Assembly: GCA_002007465.1 (NCBI GenBank)
Contig: LNAC01000031.1
Location: 4,419,705 to 4,483,704, forward strand
Source of the DNA: Ailurus styani
Taxonomy: Eukaryota > Chordata > Mammalia > Carnivora > Ailuridae
DNA length: 64,000 nucleotides
Reading direction: 5' to 3'
Shown: piece after piece, positions 1 to 11,880 of the stretch
How the letters are laid out: the number at the start of each line of letters is the position of its first letter
Numbering within the stretch: the first letter of the stretch is position 1
The notes under the pieces: model-generated
What the model was told of the DNA's origin: nothing
Database searches by the model: none
What the model saw: only the letters and a program-made list of their open reading frames with translations
Position numbers and translations under genes: made by a program

Positions 1-3000
1 TTTTACAACCACTTACTGAAGAGGTGAATTATTTTCTACTCCTCCTTCCCCAGAAGCACAGCCATTAAGGTTACCTGGAAACCTGTCCAGGAAGCATGTG
101 GCAAACAGCAACCAAGCAATGGAAACATCCGGATCTGTCATCTAAAAGGAGATGCTATCAACAAGGTCGTATTTGGGTAGAGGTGGACTGGAAACTTCAT
201 TAGTTTGCATGTCCTGGCTATTTTGGGGGGGCTGTTTACATATGCATTTGGGAAGGGAGTTTGTTCTTAGCTTGGTGGGTGGGGGAGCTTGGTTGGCCTA
301 AGTTGGAAATAGGCTTGAGATTGGATGCTACTCATACTGAAGACTACTCTGTGGAAGGAAGAAGCACAAGGAGAAAAAAAAGGCATCAGAAGGCACTACC
401 TCTGATCTGGAAGAACTTCCAATCGGCTGGAGATGTGATGATGTACACAGAGAAGAACCTGAGAACAATCTTTAGGTTTCAGAAGCACAATAACATACCA
501 TGAAATAATGTCTCCTGGGGAGACAGGATTTCATACCGAAGGTGGTTTTGAATAAGGTCTCGAGAGACAGAACAGCAAAGAAAGTGGGAGAAAAGATGGG
601 GTGGGGACAGCTGGCATGGTGTGCTGGCCAGACGTGCACACCAAGGACACGAAACAACGAGCACAGGGTTTGAGGAGATATTTACGGTGTTGTTTATTTT
701 GAGGTCTTCATTTTCCTGATTGTATGGGTGAGAAGGGGAAATGCCTCCTCTGTCTCTTCATGACCTTAGCTACTGGGGAAAAGCCTTCACATTGTGAAAG
801 CCGGGTTTTTCGCCCTTTTTTTCCTATTGCTAAAGAGCTTATCCCTAATGTGTATTTCATTTCCAACCAACACCCTGTCTGTGTCAGATGAGGTGATAAA
901 ATGTGTAATTATAGAGAAGCAAAGCTGTGACTCAGCTCTTTCACCACGCAGCCTTGCCCACAGACGCGGGCCTTTGGGAAGTCCAGCTGGCAGAAAAGCA
1001 GCCGCAAGGCGAGGGGACATGGAAGCAAGGCCGTATGGCTACTCGCTGCACCCATTCCCTTCTGCTTTACCCCCGGAACGTGTCCTTTCTCCGATTCAGC
1101 ATTAAGAAAGCAAACGGACGAAACTGTAATTCTGAAAGCTAAGCTATCTGCAAACCCTGTCCTGAAAAATCAGCTGGAACCAATAAGGCAAACTGTGGGA
1201 CAGTCCTGGGGTTTCCACACCGAGCGCTTTCCACGCAGCAGCCGTGGGTCTTATCTGGGGCATCAGAGCCTCTGCATGAGCCAGTAAAACATGGCCACGG
1301 ATACTTGAGCAACCATGGAGAAGCAGACACTAGAAATCCAGACAGGAAATCTCCGCAACACAGACAATTCTCAGGAAGGGAAAGGGGGTGAGTGACAAAA
1401 GCCCAGCTGACAGGCCACACACCTCCCAAGTTCCATCAAACCAATGCTGTCAACGGGAGACTACCAAACGACATTCTAGCCAGCCTCTCAGCCTGCATGT
1501 TTCACAGATGGTGGCTTCATCGGGTAACATGACTCAGAGAAGAACACTCACCTGAGCATCGGGGAACGTAGCCACGGTCTCAGCAAGCCCTCCTGACTTG
1601 TAGGAGACACCTGAGCTCAGCCCCTCTGAAAATGGAATGAGGCACATATCAGACTCGCACCTGGTCTTCCCCACTCACCTCACAAAGGGGAAGAGGTGGT
1701 TAAAGACATGAATTGGAAGCTGGACTACTTCATTCCACCTGTGATATCCCACGGTCTTAAAACATTCACATAAGCCCTTTCTGAGTCTTAGTTTCACCAT
1801 CTCCAAAGTGATGTGAATTCACCTTACCTATTTTATTCTGCAAAGATCACATATTAAAAATGCCAGACCAACTCATGGTTCTTTGTGTGAATAACTCCTG
1901 TTTTCTGGCTTTATTCGTATCTACTACCCTGATAACTCGGGATCAATCATAATCTCTTAGCAAAGTTTCCTTTTGCATTTATTTCCTCTCTCGCATAAAA
2001 CACAAGCACAAGCGCGCACACTCTCTAGTAAAGAATCCGCATTCTTTCATTTTCTTCAACTCCAGTATATTTCTCTGAGCACGAACAGGAGAGAATTTAC
2101 ATCACAAGCCAAGAATTACTTATAACATTGCATACATCCATGAGAATATATCACACACACAAGCATCATTCTTCCTGCATGCCCTAAGGGGCAGGGATAG
2201 GGGTGAGTTTATTTAGACTAAGCTAAACTCTGCTGGACTTGGTTCTCAAGGTGTTCAAGCTTTTGTTTGCTCACTCACCTGAAACGTCCCTGTCCCTGAA
2301 AAGTGCTCAGTGCTTGCACTCATGCCCCTCCCTTGGGCCCCCACCCAATTCCACTAAAGCCAGAGACCCTGTGACAGCAGGAGACCCCTGCGACCTCCCC
2401 CACCAGTGAGCCCTGGAAGGAAAAGGGAAATCAGGAGAAACCACGGATTCCCTACCTTCTCCAGTCCCCAAAGATCATTTTTCTCAGTAAAAACCTTCAA
2501 GAACCAAACATCAAAAACCAGAAACAAAACCCAAATAAAAGCACACACAAAAAAAAATCTAACGAGGCATAGAGATTTCTGTAGGAGAAATTTTCTTTTA
2601 GGGAACCATGAGATTTGAGATGAGACAAGGTGGGTAAGGAGGTTGGACACGGGTTGGACAAATCCCGGAGGAACAACTAGCCGAAACTAGGAGTGAGGAC
2701 TTGTGGAACTTCTCCAGAATATTTCCCTCTAAATGTGGGAGAAGAGTCAGAGCAACGCTGGGGAGAGTCAGGTGAGAGAGTCACCTTTGTGTGGCCCAGA
2801 CGCCACCCTGTCTAGCCTGCGTACCTTCACGTCCAGGCCGGCTGCTGCTTTCACTGCCTCCTGCAGGTGAAAAGCTTTCCCCGCCTGTGCCCCCTTCCTC
2901 CCAAGTCAAGTCAAGTTAATTCTCTTCAGGTGCTTCTCCTGATGTAAATCCAGGGTTTCAGGCTCCTTGTTCACTGGCTCAAACCTTTCAGACCTTCCCA

Positions 3001-3714
3001 GATCTGTTTCCTCTCCAATTCTAACCCCATTTGTGTCTCTTGCCCAACTACCAAAATTCTGCCATAATCCTCAGAACAGATCAACTCCAGTCATCTACAT
3101 TTTTTTCTAGGTGCAGGAAAAAAAAAAACCCAAAACTCTGGGCGGGTCCCCTCAGTTCACTCCCTCCCCACCCACATTTCCTGCTCCTGCTCTGACCAAT
3201 TCACCGTCTCCAAGAACAATCCCCTCCTGGGCTTCCTGCCAGAATAATATTTTACAGTTTTCACTTGAATTTCTAAACAGCATACTTTTGAACAGATAAA
3301 TAATAGACGTGGCAGACCTATTTGTGGAGCTAACAGTGACAAAAATCTCAAAATACAAATCTGTCCCAAGTTGGTTTTGAAAAAATAAAAGTGCCCTTGA
3401 AAAAATAGAAGTTCTTATGAAATACTCAAATATCTTCAGCGAGCACAAATGCAGTTGGTCCCCTAAAAGTTCGAGTAGTGGTGCAAAGCGAGGGGGAAGG
3501 GTCAATGCTGACTGGTTTACAGAAAGTGAATCTGAGTCATGGCAAGGTCCTGAGATTTCACATGAACTCATTCTGCCTGTAAATGCCCCAGAATCAATGG
3601 TGAGCAAAGCGAACTCTGGCCAGGCAAGCAGAAGCACTTTGTTTTCCATTGTGCGGTGACGCCAGATCCCCCGTGGCTCTGACAAAGGCCCTCGTCAAGC
3701 CGGTGTGTCATCAT
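1..3714. other. Intergenic sequence, no gene recognised
   Basis: I recognise no coding exon and no clear interspersed repeat. Open frames here are short and mutually overlapping. Three good - strand splice-donor motifs lie at 1546-2281. In other mammals a long non-coding gene lies on this side of GLRX, so a non-coding exon is possible but not demonstrable. Confidence 0.5.
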
Positions 3715-3870
3715 TTGCGTTCGCCACGGCTGCAGCTCCGGGGGAGCGAAAACCCACTTCCCGACTTCCCAGTAACTCGGGTGCCTCCTCGGGAGCGTGG
3801 GCCGGCCGGCCAGGGCCGCGCGGGGTGCAGCGCCACCTGCTGGGCGCCGCCGGGGAGAGCAGCCGACGAG
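3715..3870. promoter_or_regulatory. Small CpG-rich island
   Basis: About 150 bp carry more than twenty CpG dinucleotides, including GGCCGGCCGG and CCGCGCGGGG, in surroundings that are CpG-poor. The island is about 28 kb upstream of GLRX. It could be a promoter of a non-coding RNA or an insulator, and it contains the CTCF-like site listed separately. Several open frames cross it but none resembles a known protein. Confidence 0.6.
3828..3843 (-). promoter_or_regulatory. CTCF-like binding site
   Basis: The plus strand reads CAGCGCCACCTGCTGG; its complement CCAGCAGGTGGCGCTG matches the vertebrate CTCF core (CCASYAGRKGGCRSTG) at every position. It sits inside the CpG cluster. Binding is inferred from the motif. 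Confidence 0.65.
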
Positions 3871-4744
3871 CTGACCGTGGATATCCTGAGGCCCTGTGGG
3901 TGCCCTGTTTGCTTTGAGGCAACTACCAGGCCTGACTGGAAGAACAAGAACACTAGCAGAAATACGCACTCTTGATCCCAACCCATCCTCAGGGGCACAC
4001 GCGATCCTTTCTCCACTGTAGAGTGGGGTGTGTGTGTGTGTGCACAGGCCTGTGTGTCAAGGTATAGTGTGGTTATGCATTTGGGTGGGTCCAGAGGTGA
4101 TCTCTTAAAGGTAGGGAAAGTGGTATCATCGTCATCCTCCTTACTGGATCTTCGAGGAGCTCCGCAGTGGGCAGCTACTCTCACATAAATTATCCCATTG
4201 ACTCTCCTGCTGCTCTGTACAAGGAGACAAAACCTTTGCACCCTGGCTATGCTCTAGCAGAATTACTCATAACCTCACCACGCATGAGGATGACAGCGAA
4301 CGAATGAGTTTCTCCCCCCTCAAACGATTTCACCCACATGGAAGCAAAGACTCACTGTCCCTCGGCCAGGCGGCCCTGGCCATTATTGTGGAGGAGATCC
4401 AAGGCAGACCCCGATGGAAGTAAATTCCAGCCAGCTGTGCGAAGAAATCTGAAGTCAAACCTCGGCCACCTCCAACAGGCTGTAACGGGTGTGTCAGAAA
4501 ACCTGTGCATGTGGGTCTTTGTCAGAGAAATGCTCACATGTGTCACAATTATGAGGCGGCCTTCCCTAAGACGTTCCTGACTTAAATAAAGCCGTGGACA
4601 ATTGTTGAAGGAGGAAGCCTGAAAGACAAAAGCAAAGATGTTTCATGAAGAATGCTGCTGTTTAGAATATGGCAGTGTCTGCCAGCAGTTCTAGAAACAC
4701 CAGTGAGTGACCCAACAGACTGAGTCTTCTGGATTTCCCTGGTG

Positions 4745-5010
4745 ACTGAATAATACAAACAACAGTACAGTGAGGGCTTCCTTATGCCAGGCAGTAAGCT
4801 AGGTACTTTACCTTTTCTTTTCTCATGTAATCCTCACAACTGCTCTAGAAGATAAGCACTATGCTTAGCCCTGCGTTGCAGATGAGGAAACTGAGGCCCA
4901 GAGAGTTTAAGTGGCCTAAGGTAACCCAACTCAGAAGTGTAAAGACAGGACTCAAGCCCAAGTATGTCTGTCTGGTCCAAAGAGTATGCTCCCAATGTTT
5001 ACTGCTTCCC
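4745..5010 (-). repeat. MIR SINE relic
   Basis: The block GATGAGGAAACTGAGGCCCA, followed by GTTTAAGTGGCC and preceded by TAATCCTCACAACTGCTCT, is the antisense core of the mammalian-wide MIR element. It is ancient and strongly diverged. Confidence 0.8.
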
Positions 5011-5909
5011 AGCTGTTAGTGCCCTACTAGGCTGTGAACTATAGTATATTTTACTTGTTATTTCAAGGCCAAAATGACTCATCAGCCACATGACCACACG
5101 ACTCATTTTCACTGACCCCTCGAGTATGCAAGCAGGGCCTGAAGAAAGAGCTTTCGTTCACTTTGTTTTGAGCCAGGATGACAGACCAAGAATGGTTGGA
5201 ACAAACAGTTCTAGGTCAGAGGTCAGGGGACAGAACCAGACTCCCAGGGCCAAAATAAACAAGGCTCTCGGTGCTGTGTGGGGGCCCACACCCTGGGACT
5301 GGCACCCGTGTCTTGGGATGGCATGACGGGGTGTGAAAGGTGGCCTGCCCCATTCTTAGGCAGCTGGGGTGGATGAGGAAAACACCGTCCTGCCTTCAGC
5401 TTCCTGTTCGGTCACATACCAGCGGGAAAGCTGTGTGCCGGATGGACGAGAACGGGAAGGGCAACCTTTGGCAGCATCATCTCTCAGAACTTCACACTAG
5501 CCAAAGCTTCTCACTCTAAAGTAGCACTAATGACTTCCATGCTAAATTGTCATCAGGTCATGCAACCCAGTGTGTGAGAAGGCGCGGGTCGACTCCAGGG
5601 CTCCGCAGATACAGCGCATGTATGGTTATCACTTTCACAGCAAAACAAATATTTTATTAATTCTGGCATGTGCTTGTATGAGAAATGGTAAAGGGATATT
5701 ATCTGTGCAGTCTTTTGGCCTCTGGTAAAAACTTCGGTCAGAGTTATACACTTGGAGGTTTCTGTGAAGCGGTTTGACCTGCCCGGCTAAGCCGAGTGAC
5801 ATGTTCATCAAAACTGTCCTATGGGGCCCAAGTTCACGTCTACCAACAGCAGTGCTACTTCCCCCCATTGAGCCAAACAGTCCTAAGAGCAAACAAAAAT
5901 AGTGCCAGG
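5011..5909. other. Intergenic sequence, nothing recognised
   Basis: This is unique-looking sequence with no splice-flanked coding frame and no repeat family I can identify. Confidence 0.5.
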
Positions 5910-6055
5910 TTTACATATAAAGGCTCTGAATCATTGAACACTACATCAGAAACTAATGATGTACTATACAGTGGCTAACTGAACATAATAAAATAAATTT
6001 TAAAAAAATAATTAAAATAAATATTTTTTAAAATTTTAAAAATTAAAAAAAAAAG
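5910..6055 (+). mobile_element. L1 3' end fragment with AT-rich tail
   Basis: TTGAACACTACATCAGAAAC followed by TAATGATGTACTATACAG and CATAATAAAATAAA is the terminal 3' UTR of carnivoran L1. It continues into a degenerate A/T tail up to about 6054. It is 5'-truncated to under 150 bp. Confidence 0.75.
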
Positions 6056-6364
6056 GGGGTGGGGGGCTCTGAGGAATACTGGAGAGACAAAAGTAAGAGG
6101 GGAGGGAATGCCGGAGCCCAGGGCCTCCCTGTGGAAGCAGGGTGCGAAGCCCCAGCTGGTCTCTCTCTCTGCCCAAAAACGCCCAATCTGCCCATCAGTG
6201 CAGGGCAAAAGGATACTGGCAGTCTAAGTGACACAGGCCTCAAGCCTTCGTACAATAGCCTTTTGTCTAGGAGGTTTTGGGAGACGCCACACAACATATT
6301 TCTTTCTAAATTGATTTTTTTCCCCCTAAATGTTATCTAAATCCTGGAAAGCTATCTCCATGGG

Positions 6365-6868
6365 TTGATTTTAAAATACCTTATGATAGGTGAAAAACCA
6401 CCAGCCACATGAATGTCTACCATGAGGGGAATGCCTAAGTAGAGACTGGTGTATTCAGAGCTTATTAACACACAGAGAAGTGCCGTAACATAAAGAAAGT
6501 CTTGTCTCAGGCTCTAACAGAAAAGCAGAAAGAAAAGCTGCAGGCAGAACTCTCTTCCGGTGGCGTCTGACAGCATGAAAGATAAAGATGAAGCTGATCA
6601 GTATGATACCGTAATGGCGGATGCATGACCTTGTACGTTGGTCAAAACCCACAGAACTGTATAACACAAAGATAAACCTTGATGTGAAGAAGGGATTTCA
6701 GCTAATATAATAGAGTTTCAATATTGGGTCATCAATTAAAACAACTGTACACCTCATGCAGGATATTAATAACAGGACAAACTGTGTGCAGGGAAGGAGT
6801 ATGTATGGGAAGTATGAATATTGGTTCAATGTTTCTGTGAACCTAAAACTGTTCTAAAGAATAAAGTC
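6365..6868 (+). mobile_element. Old L1 3' end fragment
   Basis: The end CTGTGAACCTAAAACTGTTC followed by TAAAGAATAAAGTC is typical of L1MA/L1MB 3' ends. Upstream, GAATGTCTACCATGAGGGGA resembles the ORF2/3' UTR junction region. The middle is poorly conserved. Confidence 0.65.
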
Positions 6869-7664
6869 TTTTACTTTTGTTAACAAACTAAAAAACAAAT
6901 AAATGAAAAAACAGAAGGAAATAATTAAAATGCTAACAGTACTCTTTTTTGGATGGTGAAATTATGACTAATTCTTCTTGTTTTACTTTTCAAATTTTCT
7001 ACATTCTAATTTTGTCTCTTTTTATCTATGTATATCATTTTTCCAACCAGGAAAAACAAATGTATAGTTTTACAGTCTTGTCTGGGTGGCCAGTCTGGGA
7101 CAGAAAATGTATTTGCTCCAAATGTTTGGTTGTCTAGTTCCTTATACACAGTAGGAACTTAATAAATTTTGCTTATAAAACATAAGCACCTTTACATATG
7201 TTGTCACCTCTGTCAGCCTGGGAGCCTGAGAATTTGTTGCTTCATGGCTCAGGAGAGGACAAGCAGATTAAAATAAAAATTGTGAGAGGAAGGGATCAGA
7301 GCCTTGAAGGATGAGCTGCATGGGTCTCTGTGAATTGAAAATCTCTTTTCCAAGTAGCCAGAGGCCTGGTTGGGCATCTTGAGAAGCATCCAGTAAATGG
7401 CATTGATGGTGAGGAGAGTGATGGGTGCTGAGATAAGGCAAGATCCCAAGTGGTTGTGTAATTAAGCAAGAAGAATTGTATAGAAATTACAGTCGTAGCA
7501 CTGGTTCAAAAACTGGGGAAAGTTATGCCAGGAAAACTCTTTGCTAAGTTCCTGATTCCTGGCAAACCAGTCAAAAAATGGTAACTGGTATTTGAGAACA
7601 TCAGAGGAGTTTGTTATATTCCAGTTTTAGAGCAAATCTTCATAGTAGAGGTGTTTTGCAGTTT

Positions 7665-7815
7665 ACAATGAATCTTTGCATTGATCTCATTCACTGCTTT
7701 CATTTGTTCGTTTGCCATATGACCCTTATGTGACCATGAGCTACTTGAAGACAGAGCCATGTGTTAATTTGTTTTTGTATGGCCTATGTATGCCTGGCCC
7801 ACAGTTGGATTAAAG
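7665..7815 (+). repeat. L2 LINE relic
   Basis: GAGCTACTTGAAGACAGAGCC followed by a run ending near CCTGGCCCACAGTTGG resembles the L2 3' end (the 'gagctccttgagggcaggg ... tggcacatag' pattern). It is short and diverged. Confidence 0.5.
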
Positions 7816-8285
7816 GTGGCTGCAAATTCTTTGACACCTCCCACCAAGAGATGTAATCTATTTCTCCTTCTTTTGAATCTGGGTTGGCCTGTGACTGCTT
7901 TGAGCAATGGAGTACAGTGGAAGTGACATTATGCCAACTCCAAGCCTAGTCTTAAAGAAAACTTGGTATCTTCAAGCCATGAGCATTTACATACAAAATC
8001 CAGCTACCCTACTCGAGAGTCCATGTGGGGATCACATGGAGAGGGAGATGAGCCCAACTGAGCCCAGCCTTCCAGCTGCCCCTGCCAAAACATCAGACAA
8101 ATGCATGGAGCCATTTTGAACTATCCAAGTCAGATCAACCACCATCTGCCTGTCCCGAAGGACCCCAGTTGACTCCACTCAGCTAAGCTCTGCCTAAATT
8201 CCCAACTCACAAAATCATGAGATATAGTAAAATGGCTAATTCAGTAACTAAGCTTTGGGGTAGTTCATTATGAAATAAGAGATAA
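7811..8285 (+). mobile_element. MLT1-type MaLR LTR (ERVL-MaLR)
   Basis: The segment contains CAAATTCTTTGACACCTCCC, TGGGTTGGCCTGTGACTGCT, a CATGTGGGGATCACATGGAG block and a 3' end resembling 'taagctttggggtagttc ... ataactaga'. These are landmarks of MLT1C/D-like solo LTRs. No internal retroviral sequence is attached. The element is ancient and shared across placental mammals. Confidence 0.7.
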
Positions 8286-8314
8286 CTAGAATAGCTCTTA
8301 ATAAATGTTTGCTG

Positions 8315-8386
8315 CTGGATGGATGGTTGGATGGATGAATGGATGGATGGATATATGACTGGATGGATAGATGGTTGGATGGATGA
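8315..8386 (+). repeat. (TGGA)n simple repeat, interrupted
   Basis: Tetranucleotide TGGA units run for about 70 bp with scattered substitutions. Confidence 0.95.
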
Positions 8387-8559
8387 CTTAGAAGGGCCAT
8401 TGTCTTTCCTAGAAATGATGCTCAGAGAGCTAAAGAAACTTACCAAAGCTACTATAGTACACATTTGTCATTCACCTTCTTCCTCCAGGATCTGAACCTC
8501 AGCCTTCTTTTGGAGAATCCCCTCCCATTTGAATGTGGCTGGAATATAAGTGTCTAAGT

Positions 8560-9160
8560 TGGAAGTGGGCTACTCCATTTCTTGACTACATCCAGTACTG
8601 CTGTGAAAAGTCGGTTGTCATCTGACTCTTGCTCCTTTACAAGACGGTTTCTTTCTCTCTAGCAGCTTTTAGACTTTTCTTTTGTTTATAAAGCTTTTAA
8701 TTGCTCTAAAATTTCTCTAGGTGTGGGCTTTTCTTTATCTCTCTGTGTGGTACTCCACAAGTCTAGTTAATCTGAGAACTTTAAAGTTCTTTAATTCTGG
8801 GAAAAGTACTTCCATCATTTCTCCAAATATTTCCTGTATTTGGTTTTTAGTTTTCTCTTTCTCTGGGACTCCTGTGATCTGGATGCTGACAGCATCTTTA
8901 CTTCTTTCCTCCTTACAGCTTAGCTTTCTTTTCATACCATTGTCTCTTTCTCCTTTCTTGCTCCCTTCTGGGAAAGTTCCCTTAACCTTATCTAATTCAT
9001 TCTTCAACTATATTTATCCTACTATTAATCTTATATATTGTGTTCTTTATTTCAACTATTTTAATACTTAATATTCCCACTTAAATCTTTTCACGATCTC
9101 CTATGCTTGTTTCAAATTACTAATATATTCTCATTTTCTTAAGGATATTTATATCAAACT
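8560..9160 (-). mobile_element. Ancient L1/HAL1-like ORF1 fragment
   Basis: On the - strand a 90-codon open stretch (8735-9007) contains ITGVPEKEK, IQEIFGEMM and FPELK. This pattern resembles the conserved RNA-binding part of L1 ORF1p. It is a decayed fragment with no start and no flanking promoter, so it is not a gene. Confidence 0.5.
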
Positions 9161-9169
9161 CATTTTATA

Positions 9170-10440
9170 TCTTCCTTCTGTCCGTTCTAATATTTTTGCT
9201 TGCATAGTATGTATAGTATGTATTGTCTAAATTGGGGTACTTTCTGTCCTTCGTGCTTATACTGAAAGGGGGAATCAGCTACCCTCTGATACTGCACATA
9301 GGCAAAGAGTTTAAGGAAAGGGAGATATGCGCCCAAGCACTGGAACCATTGCCCCTATTCCCATTTGCAACCCCTTTATGGAGAAGCACTACGGAGGTGG
9401 GTGGTTTGTTCATAATTTTTAAAATATATGTTTCTTTCTTGCTTCTGTAGTTTCTTCAGGGTTGATCTGGGGAAGGGAACTGCAGCCATGTGAGCTGGGC
9501 AACTGTCAGGAAGTACAGATTCCAGACAAGTAATTAATTAATTTCAACTAAAAGGACAAATAAAAGAGGAAGAAAAACTCAAATGTGAAGCAAAGTTGTT
9601 TCCCAGCTTGTGGGGGCCTGGATTATTGCCTCTGAGTATGTCTACTGTCATCTTTGCCATACAGTCTCCCACTGGTCCTGTACCTGAGCTGCAGAAGCAG
9701 CTGATCTGACCACAAAGCAATGACACCGAGAGTCCTGGCTTCAGCAAGCCTGTCCACATCTGTGTTTGAAGTTTCTGCAGCACTCGGAGACTGATTCAAA
9801 ATTGCCTAAGACCTTTCTTCATCGGTCATTTCAAACACATGCCATAGTTGCCCAAGCAAGTAGAAGAGAAGGCGGATTGTCAGCTATGGGGTGGACTTCA
9901 CTAAGGAAAGCCCCGCTTGGCTGCTGCCGCTGTAGCAGCGATGGGCCAAGTGGACAGGGCCAGGACAAAGAGCTTCACGTTACACAGAACAGCAGGTCTA
10001 AGAAACAATGGGACCTTGTTCTGTATCATTTACTGAGAAGTGTCCTCAATATCTCTTTTCTCTGAGAAAGTCATTTCCTTGGTAACAAAACGTCCTTGTG
10101 TGCTGTGCACACAAGTCTACAGCGAAAGGCCAAGGGTATGGCATGCGCACACGCGCCGATGCTGAGCTTTTGAAACAGATTTTTTGCAGACATTCATGTA
10201 CCAAGAAACTACCTTTTAATCCTGTTTCCTTAAAAAGTTCAGAGTTTAAACTTTCAAAGGTCCATAAGTTAGAAAGAATTAGAATGATGAATCTTTTGAA
10301 TGTCAGTGTTTGACCCTGAACTTAGGCTTGAATATTTTAGCCTTATCCCCACTGGTCAGGCTCAAAATCTTATCAGCCATTCCTCTCCATGCTAAAGGAG
10401 GTTCCTGTTCCTGCTCCTGAAATCCACACCATACTTTCGA
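9170..10440. other. Intergenic sequence, nothing recognised
   Basis: No repeat family or splice-flanked coding frame is recognised. A 99-codon frame at 9766-10065 has no resemblance to a known protein. Confidence 0.5.
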
Positions 10441-10444
10441 TTTA

Positions 10445-10660
10445 TTTTTTAGAAAAAGAGCACACAACGGTGTGTGCATGTATGCACGGGGTTGTGGGGG
10501 TAACCACAGGGGTGTGGGAGAGGGAGAGAGAGAATCTTATGCAGGGCATGGGGCCGAAGCAGGGCTCCATCCCAAGATCCTGAGATTACGACCGGAGCCA
10601 AAATCAAGAGTTGTATGTGATATGTTGTATGTAATAGATTAAACCACCCAAGCACCCCAT
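10445..10660 (-). mobile_element. CAN SINE (SINEC), diverged
   Basis: The antisense head ends in CCACCCAAGCACCCC, with GGGCTCCATCCCAAGATCCTG and a GAGAGGGAGAGAGAGA tract. The many substitutions indicate an older copy. Confidence 0.8.
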
Positions 10661-10877
10661 ACTTTGAGTTAGAAACATTCTACCATCTAAAGTCTACGTA
10701 TTACTATTTATGTAAACTTCTACAGAGATATAATTAAAATATCTCAGTGACATGTTGTTATTATACACAAGATACCAGTGAGTGAATAAGATAATAATAG
10801 TTGTCACATATCAGTGTTTTACATACACTAATTTATTTGTGCCTGTCAACAAGTAAAACAAAGACCATCTAAGGGAA

Positions 10878-11245
10878 GGGGAACCTGGCTGGCTTAGCGA
10901 GCATGTGACTCTTTTTTTTTTAAATTAAGATTTGTTTATTATTTGAGAGAGAGAGAGCACATGCATGTGCATGCACGCGTGCGTGCACACACACACACGT
11001 GAGCAGGAAAGGGCAGAAGGACAGGGAGTGAGAGTCTCAAGTGGACTCCACACTCGGTGTGGAATCTGATGCAGGGCTTTATTGCATGACCCTGAGATCA
11101 TGACCTGATGTGAAATCAAGAGTTGGACATTCAACCTAGTGAGCCACCCAGGTGCCCTGAGTATGCAACTCTTGATCTTGGAGTTGTAAATTAAAGCTCC
11201 ACATTGGGTGCATTACTTAAAAATAAAATCTTTAAAAAAATTTTA
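10878..11245 (+). mobile_element. CAN SINE (outer element), split by a second SINE
   Basis: The head GGGAACCTGGCTGGCTTAG lies at 10879-10897. The body resumes after the insertion with CAACTCTTGATCTTGGAGTT and ends in ATTACTTAAAAATAAAATC plus an A-rich tail at 11245. It is the 'gactcttgatcttgg' type of carnivoran SINE, interrupted at 10913-11158. Confidence 0.8.
10899..11172 (-). mobile_element. CAN SINE nested in the SINE above, with TSD
   Basis: The antisense tail TTTTTTTTTAAATTAAGAT starts at 10913 and the head ends in GAGCCACCCAGGTGCCCT at 11158. The flanks GAGCATGTGACTCT (10899-10912) and GAGTATGCAACTCT (11159-11172) are diverged copies of the same target site, which proves insertion into the outer SINE. 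Confidence 0.9.
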
Positions 11246-11289
11246 TAAAAAGAAGACCATCAGAGGTAATAAAGAAGTGGAGAAGAGAA

Positions 11290-11314
11290 GGATGGATGGA
11301 TGGATGGATGGATG
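11290..11314 (+). repeat. (GGAT)n simple repeat
   Basis: Six perfect GGAT units. Confidence 0.95.
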
Positions 11315-11699
11315 ATTCGATAAAAATAAAAGCTAAGTCTATTGATTTGCCAGACAAAGGAGCACAGGCTAGTGAAAAATAATTCACTGAGTAAGAGTTC
11401 ACTGAAAGGGAAAAATAAGAGTTTTTAAGGTCCTGGGGGCAGGGAGGTGTTCATATAGTTATTGCTAACTAAGGATTGAAATCTAGCACTCTGAAGAGGA
11501 CAGAAGGAATCCACAGAGTTTAAACACAGTTAGCTGAAACAAACGATACTCCAAGCTCATTACTTAGGAAAGTCTTCAGTTAGGACCACTAAGAGTCGGG
11601 GGTCTCAATACAAAGTCCTGGTCCCTTATCAGCTCTAGCTGGTCAGAGCCAGCTGTGAGAAAGACACCCTCATTTGTGATCTCTTCTTTGCAAGCACAA

Positions 11700-11880
11700 G
11701 TGTGAGCAGAACATTTTCCTTTACATTCTTCACCACAGCCTTTAAGAGAATGCAGTTTTTATTATCCCCACTTTACAGAGCAGTAGATGAAGGCACAGGA
11801 AATGTTAAGTGATTTGCCCAAGGTCAAGACAGAATTTGAACCTGAGTGGGGGAGTTCAGAGCCCACAGTCTTAACCCCTC
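11700..11880 (-). repeat. MIR SINE relic
   Basis: TTATTATCCCCACTTTACAG, then GATTTGCCCAAGGTCAAGAC and a terminal AACCCCTCAAC match the antisense MIR pattern. Confidence 0.75.

Noticed and set aside
3152..3685. 177-codon open frame on the - strand
   Set aside because: No known motif; overlaps frames on both strands and ends near the CpG cluster without promoter or splice signals.
8207..8464. Repetitive [18 protein letters not shown] peptide on the - strand
   Set aside because: It is the translation of the (TGGA)n simple repeat.
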